This document shows, piece after piece, positions 1 to 5,803 of a DNA stretch of 12,206 nt. Numbering within the stretch: position 1 is the first letter of the stretch; every line of letters begins with the position of its first letter. The stretch comes from Candidatus Poseidoniaceae archaeon (GTDB lineage: Archaea > Thermoplasmatota > Poseidoniia > Poseidoniales > Poseidoniaceae). Both the position numbers and the translations under genes were made by a program. Below the pieces are notes generated by a model. The model saw only the letters and a list, made by a program, of their open reading frames with translations, was not told the origin of the DNA and ran no database searches. The DNA lies in assembly GCA_013329295.1 (NCBI GenBank), contig DUKP01000079.1, forward strand, positions 1 through 12,206, given 5' to 3'.

Positions 1-311
1 ACTAAGATTTTTTCTCCACGAGAGATTCTTCCTTCTCCAATCGCTTGAAGTATCATATCATGTAATTGTGATAAAACTTGTAAACCCATGGAAGATAATG
101 ATTCATCCATCATCTCGACTAATATTTCATCTTCAACAAATGATTCGATAACTCTTGATTTGCTGGTTAAAATCGTCGTTTTTACATTCTTAGGAATGAC
201 TTCATGAATCTGTCTAATCTTTTTGACGCTGTTAGAAATCATAATCACAGAATCAAAACTTTTCCTATCTGATGGAAAAGAACTGGCGACCGAATTTACT
301 AGGTCAACCAA
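1..311 (-). CDS. Partial protein with PK-C-like domain; possible N-terminus of an archaeal diadenylate cyclase (DacZ)
   Basis: This reading frame is open from a TTG at 311 to the left edge, so about 103 N-terminal residues are visible and the C-terminus is missing. An in-frame stop lies just upstream. The TTG is preceded by AGGTGA at a spacing of 4 nt and starts 8 bp after the macro-domain gene ends, so the two are probably translated in series. The product alternates beta strands and helices: a strand DSVIMIS, a strand TTILTSKS, and a helix leading into AIGEGRISRGEKIL. This pattern, especially the final 'A-x-x-x-G-x-I-x-x-G-x-K-hydrophobic' segment, resembles the pyruvate kinase C-terminal (alpha/beta) domain. 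That domain precedes the DisA_N cyclase domain in archaeal c-di-AMP synthases. The diagnostic DGA and RHR motifs would lie outside the window, so the cyclase call is an inference. It could instead be another PK-C-like protein. Confidence 0.5.
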   Translation of the reverse strand, partial: MVDLVNSVASSFPSDRKSFDSVIMISNSVKKIRQIHEVIPKNVKTTILTSKSRVIESFVEDEILVEMMDESLSSMGLQVLSQLHDMILQAIGEGRISRGEKIL

Positions 312-319
312 TCTATCAC

Positions 320-946
320 CTATTGATTTGTTGTGTCAATACCAGGCAACTGGTCTTCAGATTCTCGATATACTGTACGCATATTACTGATGAAATTACG
401 TTCCTTAATTACCAAGATATATTCATCGAAACCGGGATCTTCTTCCCCATCCAAATGGCCAAGCAAAACTTCCAAGGTGATTCTTGCCCCTTCTCTGTGA
501 GGATAACCGAAAATACCCATTGAAATTGGTGGTGAAACAATTCTTCTAACATCATCCATTTCTTTAAATCTATCAAACAAATTGTAATATGTTTCAGGTA
601 ATAATTCCCGTCTAGATTCATCTTGACTTGGTCTTCTACAATCTGGACCAACTGCATGTATGATATGTTTGAAATTAGTTGAAAGTGCATAGGGCTCGGT
701 TACTACATTATGAGTTACCGCGCAAGGTGGGGCGTTAATTTTCCTTTTTTCTAAGCAGATATTTCTAGTCACTTGAGTCAACTCCTGCCCTGCTTTAGCA
801 TGAATCATCGCATCCAAACCTTCTCTTCCTGATAGTCGATTATTTGCTGGAGTAATTAGAGCATCACCAGTATGATCCCATACTTCTCCACCAACGACAG
901 TTAAGACCCCCCATTTACAGGTTCTGGCCATATATAATTCCGGCAT
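320..946 (-). CDS. Macro domain protein (ADP-ribose binding / possible de-ADP-ribosylating)
   Basis: The 208-aa product is essentially a single macro domain, which binds ADP-ribose or related nucleotides and in many members removes ADP-ribose from proteins. Visible family features in order: GD at 27-28 (adenine-contacting Asp), TPAN at 32-35 where most relatives have NAAN, GREG at 40-43 where most have GGGG, then D45 and H49 in GLDAMIHAKAG, HAVGP at 97-101, and the phosphate loop ISMGIFGYP at 141-149. D45, H49 and the second loop are well kept while the first glycine-rich loop is diverged, so binding may be altered. The ATG at 946 has no clear ribosome binding site, and a TATA-like element about 26-30 bp upstream suggests a leaderless mRNA. 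An internal ATG at 931 is an alternative start. The gene is followed 8 bp later by a possible diadenylate cyclase gene. It is divergent from the RAM-domain gene. Confidence 0.85.
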   Translation of the reverse strand: MPELYMARTCKWGVLTVVGGEVWDHTGDALITPANNRLSGREGLDAMIHAKAGQELTQVTRNICLEKRKINAPPCAVTHNVVTEPYALSTNFKHIIHAVGPDCRRPSQDESRRELLPETYYNLFDRFKEMDDVRRIVSPPISMGIFGYPHREGARITLEVLLGHLDGEEDPGFDEYILVIKERNFISNMRTVYRESEDQLPGIDTTNQ

Positions 947-970
947 CGTACAAGCATGGAGGGCTGTCTT

Positions 971-980
971 ACTTATTTAG
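971..980 (-). promoter_or_regulatory. TATA-like element for the macro-domain gene
   Basis: Read on the minus strand this is CTAAATAAGT, centred about 29 bp before the ATG at 946. That is where an archaeal TATA box would sit for a leaderless transcript, and it fits the absence of a Shine-Dalgarno sequence before that gene. It is weak evidence, because AT-rich spacers contain such matches by chance. Confidence 0.3.
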
Positions 981-1014
981 TTCGCAAAAAAGTGTCAAAT
1001 ATCGAGGTTTTTGG

Positions 1015-1026
1015 TAATTATATAAC
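1015..1026. promoter_or_regulatory. Near-palindromic TATA box in divergent spacer
   Basis: TAATTATATAAC is the best TATA-box match in the 139-bp spacer between the divergent macro-domain and RAM-domain genes. Because it is nearly symmetrical it could serve either direction. It would give a leader of about 40 nt for the plus-strand RAM gene, or about 48 nt for the minus-strand macro gene. Confidence 0.35.
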
Positions 1027-1085
1027 TGCCCGAATGTTTTTTTGGAATAATTCATTATCTACCTAGTTTTAGCAATGATGATAGC

Positions 1086-1322
1086 ATGGCTGTAGGATAT
1101 GTACTTGTGAATGTGACGCCTGGAATGGAAATTGAAGCTTTTAACACAATTAAAGGTATGAAGAATGTTGATGATATCACGGTTTTATTTGGAGACTATG
1201 ATTTAATCATCAAGTTGGTAGATGATGATTTAGCATCAATTGCGAAAACAGTTGTAGAAATGATTAGACCTGTTGAAGGAGTCATAAATACAAAAACTCT
1301 AGCAGGTGCAGACATAATTTGA
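1086..1322 (+). CDS. Stand-alone Lrp/AsnC RAM (ligand-binding) domain protein
   Basis: The 78-aa product is a complete RAM/AsnC_trans_reg domain with no helix-turn-helix. It opens with a strand AVGYVLVNVTPGME, follows with a helix, a strand DDITVLFGDYDLIIKLVDDD, a second helix, and the closing TKTLAGADI. The 'FGDYDL' turn and the beta-alpha-beta-beta-alpha-beta order are typical of the effector-binding domain that makes Lrp-family proteins oligomerise and bind amino acids. Stand-alone versions are common in archaea. They may bind a small molecule or modulate full-length Lrp proteins by co-assembly; nothing here identifies the ligand. The ATG at 1086 has only a weak GATGAT upstream. A T-rich run at 1346-1354 probably ends its transcript before the MC1 gene. 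Confidence 0.85.
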   Translation: MAVGYVLVNVTPGMEIEAFNTIKGMKNVDDITVLFGDYDLIIKLVDDDLASIAKTVVEMIRPVEGVINTKTLAGADII

Positions 1323-1345
1323 CATGCTTTGAGTGCTGCGATTAA

Positions 1346-1354
1346 GGTTTTTTT
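1346..1354 (+). terminator. Oligo-T transcription stop after the RAM-domain gene
   Basis: GG followed by seven T residues lies 24 bp after the stop codon of the RAM-domain gene. Archaeal RNA polymerase terminates on such U-tracts without needing a hairpin. No strong stem precedes it. Confidence 0.4.
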
Positions 1355-1360
1355 CGACTT

Positions 1361-1410
1361 CCGAAAGGGGTGCTGCTCCCCATATGTGGCGCAGTATAGC
1401 GGTTTTTCGG
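1361..1410 (+). other. Possible stem structure upstream of the MC1 promoter
   Basis: CCGAAA at 1361-1366 is complementary to TTTCGG at 1405-1410. Inside it, GGGG at 1367-1370 can pair with CCCC at 1378-1381. The element lies just before the MC1 TATA box. It could be a DNA-level operator or part of the trailer of the upstream transcript, and chance cannot be excluded. Confidence 0.2.
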
Positions 1411-1416
1411 CAAAAA

Positions 1417-1426
1417 TACTATATAC
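1417..1426 (+). promoter_or_regulatory. TATA box of the MC1 gene
   Basis: TACTATATAC is centred about 40 bp before the MC1 ATG. Initiation about 25 bp downstream would give a short leader of roughly 14-20 nt that just includes the GGAGGT ribosome binding site. Confidence 0.5.
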
Positions 1427-1447
1427 CTAACTGATTTACTTGTACTC

Positions 1448-1453
1448 GGAGGT
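1448..1453 (+). promoter_or_regulatory. Strong Shine-Dalgarno site of MC1
   Basis: GGAGGT is fully complementary to the 3' end expected for archaeal 16S rRNA and lies 8 nt before the ATG at 1462. It fixes the start codon and suggests a well-translated gene, as expected for an abundant chromatin protein. Confidence 0.75.
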
Positions 1454-1461
1454 TATCCAAA

Positions 1462-1725
1462 ATGTCTGATAAGAAATATTTCGTCCTAATGCAGGGCGGC
1501 AAAGATACAAGCCAAGTATTTGCGAGCAAACAACCACGTGGTGCAGCCCTAAAAGCAGCAACCCGTGGACACACCAATATACGCCTAAGAGAGCGTGGAA
1601 CCAAGAGAGTCCACTGCTTCACTGGCAGTATATCAATGGTTGACAAGCCTGCAAATGGCCCAGCCTGGCTTCCTGACAAGATCAAGAAGGCAAATGTCAA
1701 GAAAACTGGAATCGAGCACCTTTGA
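1462..1725 (+). CDS. MC1-family chromosomal DNA-binding protein
   Basis: The 87-aa basic product matches the archaeal MC1 family along its whole length (family members are about 90-95 aa). Recognisable blocks are [44 protein letters not shown] and PAWLPDKI followed by a lysine-rich VKK segment. MC1 binds DNA as a monomer and bends it sharply, helping to compact archaeal DNA in place of, or alongside, histones. A strong GGAGGT site and a TATA box precede it. A hairpin with a T7 tract follows, so it is most likely an independent, highly expressed single-gene transcript. Compared with methanogen MC1, the segment between the two conserved arginine/lysine blocks is shorter. Confidence 0.92.
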   Translation: MSDKKYFVLMQGGKDTSQVFASKQPRGAALKAATRGHTNIRLRERGTKRVHCFTGSISMVDKPANGPAWLPDKIKKANVKKTGIEHL

Positions 1726-1783
1726 GTTGCAATTCCAAGTCTTTAGACACCTTATGAACTGATATATTCTGCGGAATATAACT

Positions 1784-1822
1784 GCCCCTTCGAAGGTTTA
1801 GGCCTTCGAGGGGGCTTTTTTT
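1784..1822 (+). terminator. Hairpin plus T7 terminator of MC1
   Basis: GCCCCTTCGAAGG (1784-1796) pairs with CCTTCGAGGGGGC (1803-1815) over 13 bp with one G-U pair. The loop is 6 nt (TTTAGG) and seven T residues follow at 1816-1822. The T-run is only on the plus-strand side, so it serves MC1 and not the convergent DoxX gene. Confidence 0.85.
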
Positions 1823-1854
1823 AATTTAAAATGAACATAATTTAACTATCTAAA

Positions 1855-2262
1855 TTAGTAATCCTGTTGATTACTCTTTGTTAGCCATTCTCCAATCCAA
1901 AGAGCAACTACAATCATTACTAATTGCCCAATTAAACGCATGACATGCCAAATTGTAGCAAATTTTCTATCTTCTAATGGGATATCATTAACCCACATGT
2001 TGAGATTACCCGCATAAACAGCCACGAGGAAAAAAGCCATTGCTAAACTAGAGTAGCGTCTAGTTTGTGGAATAACAATTCCTATTCCTAGAGCAATTTC
2101 AAACACCCCGGTAATTAGAACCCAAAATGTAGGAGCACCAAGGACCTCTGGAACTATTGGTTCAAACCATTCTGTATCTGTGAAATGAGCAATTCCTACA
2201 TTGATGAAGAAAATTCCAAGTATTGTCGTTAAGACATTCTTTACCAATATATTTTTGGCCAT
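1855..2262 (-). CDS. DoxX-family integral membrane protein
   Basis: Starting at the ATG at 2262 the product has 135 aa and four predicted membrane segments, at about residues 8-27, 45-65, 71-90 and 107-125. Family-like features are GIAHF near residue 23, FEPIVPEVLG at 33-42, TGVFEIALGIGIVIP at 51-65, and N-x-x-MW at the end of segment three. DoxX/DoxD proteins include the quinone-linked subunit of the Acidianus thiosulfate:quinone oxidoreductase, but most relatives are uncharacterised. An upstream in-frame start at 2310 would overlap the SDH iron-sulfur gene. I prefer 2262 because AGGAG lies 6 nt upstream and it leaves an 11-bp gap after the preceding stop. It is the last gene of the SDH operon, so a role near the quinone pool is plausible but not shown. 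Confidence 0.8.
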   Translation of the reverse strand: MAKNILVKNVLTTILGIFFINVGIAHFTDTEWFEPIVPEVLGAPTFWVLITGVFEIALGIGIVIPQTRRYSSLAMAFFLVAVYAGNLNMWVNDIPLEDRKFATIWHVMRLIGQLVMIVVALWIGEWLTKSNQQDY

Positions 2263-2268
2263 CGATAT

Positions 2269-2273
2269 CTCCT
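2269..2273 (-). promoter_or_regulatory. Shine-Dalgarno site deciding the DoxX start
   Basis: AGGAG on the minus strand, 6 nt before the ATG at 2262 and directly after the TGA of the iron-sulfur subunit gene. It supports this start over the longer frame beginning at 2310. Confidence 0.6.
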
Positions 2274-3041
2274 TCAGTAGCGGACTTTTTGTCGTGTTAA
2301 GGTTCGCCAAATCCTTTGTAATGGATCATAATACCTGTCTACCACTCGCTCCTTTAGTTGAATTATGGCATCATCTGTGATTTGTATACCAGCTGGACAT
2401 ACCTCTGTACAGCAACGGGTAATATTACAATATTCAACACCAAATTCTTTCTTGATTTCAGGAATCCTATCCTCCAAGTCAAGTGGGTGCATTTCATACT
2501 GTGCCAATCTTACCAAATTTCTTGGACCTGCAAAATCATCAAACAATTCGTGATCTCGAAGTACGTGACATGTATTTACACATAGGAAGCATTCTATGCA
2601 TTCTCTAAAGTGTTGCACTCTATCGGCTTCCATTTGATTGAACTCCCAATTCATTTCTTCTGGACCATTAATTGGCTTGATTTTTTGAGCAACATCATAA
2701 TTCCATGACACATCAGTAACCAAGTCTTTGATATGAGGGAATGTCTGCATTGGACGAATATCAATTGGCTCACCTTCATCAACTTCTTGAACAACATCGC
2801 TCATTCTTGTCATGCACATTAACCGAGGTCTGCCGTTGATTTCTGCTGAACAAGAACCACATTTTCCTGCTTTACAATTCCATCTAACCGCTAGATCTGG
2901 CTCTTGCTCGTATTGTATTCTGTGTACGCAATCTAGTACAACCATACCTTCATCTAACTCAATTTCATAATCTTGCATTGAAGAATCTTCACCTTCTCCT
3001 CTAGTAATCTTGAAATTCTGCTTCTTGCCTTTTAGTGACAT
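2274..3041 (-). CDS. sdhB: Succinate dehydrogenase iron-sulfur subunit
   Basis: The 255-aa protein (from the ATG at 3041) carries electrons from the FAD of SdhA to quinone in the membrane. Its N-terminal domain holds the [2Fe-2S] ligands C56, C61, C64 and C76 in NCKAGKCGSC and RLMC. Its C-terminal ferredoxin-like domain has C148, C151, C154 and C158 in CIECFLCVNTC, and C205, C210, C211 and C215 in CNITRCCTEVCP. C211 aligns with the usual ligand, making C210 an extra cysteine. This is the standard set for [2Fe-2S], [4Fe-4S] and [3Fe-4S] clusters, the last expected in succinate:quinone oxidoreductases. The start overlaps the sdhA stop by one base (TGATG). A TTG one codon upstream is possible, but GGAGGT lies 8 nt before the ATG, the same spacing as for MC1. 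Length and motifs are normal for the family. Confidence 0.96.
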   Translation of the reverse strand: MSLKGKKQNFKITRGEGEDSSMQDYEIELDEGMVVLDCVHRIQYEQEPDLAVRWNCKAGKCGSCSAEINGRPRLMCMTRMSDVVQEVDEGEPIDIRPMQTFPHIKDLVTDVSWNYDVAQKIKPINGPEEMNWEFNQMEADRVQHFRECIECFLCVNTCHVLRDHELFDDFAGPRNLVRLAQYEMHPLDLEDRIPEIKKEFGVEYCNITRCCTEVCPAGIQITDDAIIQLKERVVDRYYDPLQRIWRTLTRQKVRY

Positions 3042-4894
3042 CAATTACCACCTCCTGCTTCTGCGGCTCTTTCTGCAATCATTTGCTTCACTTCTTTAAT
3101 TGCGTCTTGCAAATCTTCACGCATCTCAATTACTGGATCTTGACGAATTTTTATCTCACCATCTTCCATGTAAATAATATTCAGAGTTTTACCCCAGTAT
3201 TCGTCATCTGGGACAGGGAAGTCATCTCTAGTATGACCTCCTCTACTCTCTTCACGAGTTAAGGCAGCCAAAGTTGCCGCGTATGATATGTCAACCATAT
3301 TCTTCAAATCAAGTGCTTGGTGCCAACCTGAATTATATTTTCTTGAAGAACCAGGATAGGATGCTAATCTTCTTGATTCAAAATTCTTCAAATCTTCAAT
3401 TGCTTCATCTAGTTCTTCTTTGGTTCTAATAATTCCAACTTTGGCTTGCATCATATCTCTTAATTCATCATAGATGAGTCCAGGATTTTCACCGCCTTTA
3501 TTGCCAAATGGCTCCAGCATAACCTCAATTGCTTGTTGAACTTGAGTTTCATCAATAACTGGTTGTGCTAGGTCTTTGGCACGCTTAGCAGCAAATTCAC
3601 CCGCTCGCTTGCCAAACACAATTAGGTCAGATAATGAATTACCACCCAAACGATTCGCACCATGCAAACCTGATGCTACTTCACCGCAAGCAAATAAACC
3701 TGGAACTGTAGATTCTTGAGTTTCTGCATCAACCAATACCCCTCCCATAACATAGTGTGCTGTTGGGCCAACTTCCATCGGTTCTTTCGAAATATCGACG
3801 CCAGCTAATTCTTTGAATTGATGATGCATTGAAGGTAATTTCTTGAGAATCGCTTCTTCGCCACGGTGAGAAATATCAAGGAATGCCCCGCCGTGTGGCG
3901 AACCCCTTCCAGCCTTAACTTCAGAATTTATCGCCTTAGCGACTACATCTCTTGTCAACAACTCAGGAGGACGGCGGACTGTCGCTAACTTTCCTGAAAC
4001 TACTTCCTCAACCCACTGGTCTGACTCCTCTATTGTTTCAGCGTGGTCTCCTGCAAACATTTCAGGGACATAATCGAACATAAATCTGACACCATCAGAA
4101 TTTGTTAATCTACCTCCTTCACCTCTTACACCTTCTGTAACTAGAATACCACGAACAGAAGGTGGCCATACCATTCCAGTTGGATGGAACTGAACAAATT
4201 CCATATCTCGAAGTTCCGCACCGGACCAGAGTGCAAGTGCATGACCATCGCCAGTGTACTCCCAGGAGCCTGAACAAACCGACCAAACTCTGGTTATCCC
4301 TCCAGTCGCTAAAACAACTGATTTTGCTGAGAAAGCATGGAAATCCCCATCTACTCTGGTATATGCAACACAACCAGTTACTCTATCACCTTCTTTGAGT
4401 AAATGTCTAACGGTATATTCCATGAAAATATCAATGCCTTCATGAATACCTCTCTCCTGCAAAGTTCGGATAATTTCCAAACCTGTTGCATCTCCAACGT
4501 GCGCTAGCCTAGGGAATGTATGACCGCCAAAGTTCCTCTGATTGATGAGATTCTTATTGGTACGATCGAAAACTGCGCCCCATTGCTCTAATTCTCTAAC
4601 ACGATCTGGTGCCTCTTTGGCATGATATTCAGCCATTTGCCAATTTGCCAACCACTTACTGCCTTTCATTGTATCATGGAAGTGGACTTTCCATCCATCT
4701 CTTGGATCTGCGTTCTGAAGCGCTGCGGCACAGCCGCCTTCAGCCATAACAGTGTGAGCCTTACCGAGTAATGATTTGGTGATAATTGCAGTTTTTGCAC
4801 CACTTCGTGCCGCCTCAATCGCAGCACGTAAACCCGCTCCTCCGGCACCAATCACAATGACATCATATTCGTATTTCTTGAAATCCTCAGCCAT
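3041..4894 (-). CDS. sdhA: Succinate dehydrogenase flavoprotein subunit
   Basis: This 617-aa protein oxidises succinate to fumarate. It has the N-terminal FAD-binding motif VIVIGAGGAG at residues 13-22 and H47 in GKAHTVMAEGG, the position of the histidine that carries covalent FAD in the family. Substrate-site residues are present: H237 in FHPTG, R257 in RGEGGRLTN, H380 in HYVMGG and R415 in GANRLGGNS. The C-terminal helical domain and the lysine/glutamate-rich end are typical. The ATG at 4894 follows the anchor-subunit stop by 9 bp with GAGGTGAT between, and the stop overlaps sdhB, so C, A and B subunits should be co-translated in balanced amounts. Covalent-FAD histidine and a three-cysteine [3Fe-4S] partner favour succinate oxidation over fumarate reduction, although direction cannot be proved from sequence. 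Confidence 0.97.
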   Translation of the reverse strand: MAEDFKKYEYDVIVIGAGGAGLRAAIEAARSGAKTAIITKSLLGKAHTVMAEGGCAAALQNADPRDGWKVHFHDTMKGSKWLANWQMAEYHAKEAPDRVRELEQWGAVFDRTNKNLINQRNFGGHTFPRLAHVGDATGLEIIRTLQERGIHEGIDIFMEYTVRHLLKEGDRVTGCVAYTRVDGDFHAFSAKSVVLATGGITRVWSVCSGSWEYTGDGHALALWSGAELRDMEFVQFHPTGMVWPPSVRGILVTEGVRGEGGRLTNSDGVRFMFDYVPEMFAGDHAETIEESDQWVEEVVSGKLATVRRPPELLTRDVVAKAINSEVKAGRGSPHGGAFLDISHRGEEAILKKLPSMHHQFKELAGVDISKEPMEVGPTAHYVMGGVLVDAETQESTVPGLFACGEVASGLHGANRLGGNSLSDLIVFGKRAGEFAAKRAKDLAQPVIDETQVQQAIEVMLEPFGNKGGENPGLIYDELRDMMQAKVGIIRTKEELDEAIEDLKNFESRRLASYPGSSRKYNSGWHQALDLKNMVDISYAATLAALTREESRGGHTRDDFPVPDDEYWGKTLNIIYMEDGEIKIRQDPVIEMREDLQDAIKEVKQMIAERAAEAGGGN

Positions 4895-4897
4895 AAT

Positions 4898-4905
4898 ATC
4901 ACCTC
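4898..4905 (-). promoter_or_regulatory. Shine-Dalgarno site of sdhA fused to the upstream stop codon
   Basis: The minus strand reads TGAGGTGATATTATG from 4906 to 4892. The TGA that ends the membrane-anchor gene overlaps the GAGGTGAT ribosome binding site of sdhA. This suggests ribosomes finishing one subunit re-initiate on the next. Confidence 0.65.
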
Positions 4906-5731
4906 AAAACAAAATTAGTTTCCAGTCAGCTAGACCAGTAAAATACCCTTCATTTACTGCTAGAACCCATAGATCACCAATGAAAACAAATGCGAGGGAG
5001 GTCCAAAACCAGAACCCATGTGAACGGTTAGTTAGGCTTAATTTGCCAAAAATTTTCCCTCTAATTCTGCTAATCCCCGTAGTCCAACGATCAAGCATAC
5101 CTCCGGCAAGATGTCTTAGAGCATGGCAAGAAGTAACATACATTGTCAGCAAGAATGCTTCAATAGCCATTACAAAAGTGCCTATTGAGAAACCATATGC
5201 TCCACCTTCGAAAGTCAATGTGTGAGTTACATCCCACCACTTGATAGCAATGATTATCATTGCTGCATACAAAAAGTATCGATGTAAGTTATTGAGTATG
5301 AATATCCTCTTTTCACCTTTGTAACCGAGTTTCTTATTGATATCTGGTTCATCAACCCAGCATGCTGTTGGGCTGGCAAAGAAAGTTCTGTAGTAGACTC
5401 TTCTCATGTAATAACATGTACCTCTAAAACCAAAAGGAATCCATAATACCAATATTGCTGCATTAACCCAATGTGGATGATCCCAATCAGCTAAACCGAA
5501 TAATTCCCACTCCAAAACATTGGGCGAAAATATTGGTGACATAACTGTACTACCATCGAGTTGGTACGAAATTCCTGAATCGTGCAAGAATAGTCGCCAA
5601 AAAGTGTACAGTAGTGCTAATGTCAATGCAAAGCCCATAGCCAATGGCTGTGACCACCAATTATCTACTCGATTTGTGCGTCCCAGTCCATTGATTACAG
5701 GCAGTTTAATTCCTTCACCCAAAGATTTCAC
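4904..5731 (-). CDS. sdhC: Succinate dehydrogenase membrane anchor (actinobacterial Sdh1-like cytochrome b subunit)
   Basis: The 275-aa product has five likely membrane segments, at about 28-49, 88-106, 151-170, 182-200 and 240-259. It anchors the SDH dimer and should form the quinone site. The signature FRGTCYYMRRVYYR (102-115), P-x-AC (121-124), YKGEKRIFILNNLHRYF (137-153) and SCHALRHLAGG (201-211) match the single large anchor found in mycobacterial Sdh1-type operons, not the usual short SdhC/SdhD pair. Candidate heme- or quinone-site histidines are H150, H170, H203 and H207. The start is a GTG at 5731 only 2 nt after GGGGAGG; a TTG three codons later (11 nt spacing) may be the true start. 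It is the first gene of the C-A-B-DoxX operon. Confidence 0.85.
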   Translation of the reverse strand: MKSLGEGIKLPVINGLGRTNRVDNWWSQPLAMGFALTLALLYTFWRLFLHDSGISYQLDGSTVMSPIFSPNVLEWELFGLADWDHPHWVNAAILVLWIPFGFRGTCYYMRRVYYRTFFASPTACWVDEPDINKKLGYKGEKRIFILNNLHRYFLYAAMIIIAIKWWDVTHTLTFEGGAYGFSIGTFVMAIEAFLLTMYVTSCHALRHLAGGMLDRWTTGISRIRGKIFGKLSLTNRSHGFWFWTSLAFVFIGDLWVLAVNEGYFTGLADWKLILF

Positions 5732-5751
5732 CGCCTCCCCACAAGGGGGCG
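5732..5751 (-). promoter_or_regulatory. Possible hairpin covering the sdhC ribosome binding site
   Basis: In the transcript CGCC-x-CC pairs with GG-x-GGCG around a short loop, with one C-A mismatch. The right arm contains the GGGGAGG Shine-Dalgarno sequence of sdhC. Folding would hide the binding site and could limit translation of the whole SDH operon. Confidence 0.4.
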
Positions 5752-5787
5752 AACAAATGTACCGTGACGCGCACAGTCTTTGAGGTT

Positions 5788-5797
5788 GATTATTACA
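5788..5797 (-). promoter_or_regulatory. TATA-like element before the SDH operon
   Basis: The minus strand reads TGTAATAATC in the 72-bp spacer between the thioredoxin-like gene and sdhC. Initiation about 26 bp downstream would give a leader of about 35 nt carrying the hairpin at 5732-5751. It is a modest match; read-through from upstream is also possible. Confidence 0.35.
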
Positions 5798-5803
5798 GGC
5801 TTA

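Noticed and set aside
272..523. Plus-strand frame of 83 codons across the macro-domain gene end
   Set aside because: It lies antisense to the macro domain and the following coupled gene and shows no recognisable domain.
1419..1700. A 93-codon minus-strand frame opposite MC1
   Set aside because: It is the shadow of a clearly recognised MC1 gene and has no ribosome site or family match.
2263..2310. A longer N-terminus for the DoxX protein
   Set aside because: It would overlap sdhB by 37 bp and lacks a ribosome site, whereas AGGAG precedes the ATG at 2262.
4776..5225. A 149-codon plus-strand open frame across the sdhA/sdhC junction
   Set aside because: It is antisense to two certain genes, has no family resemblance and arises from the codon use of the opposite strand.
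5764..5774. GTGACGCGCAC as a possible operator in the SDH leader
   Set aside because: Only three base pairs of each arm are symmetrical, too little to support an operator.
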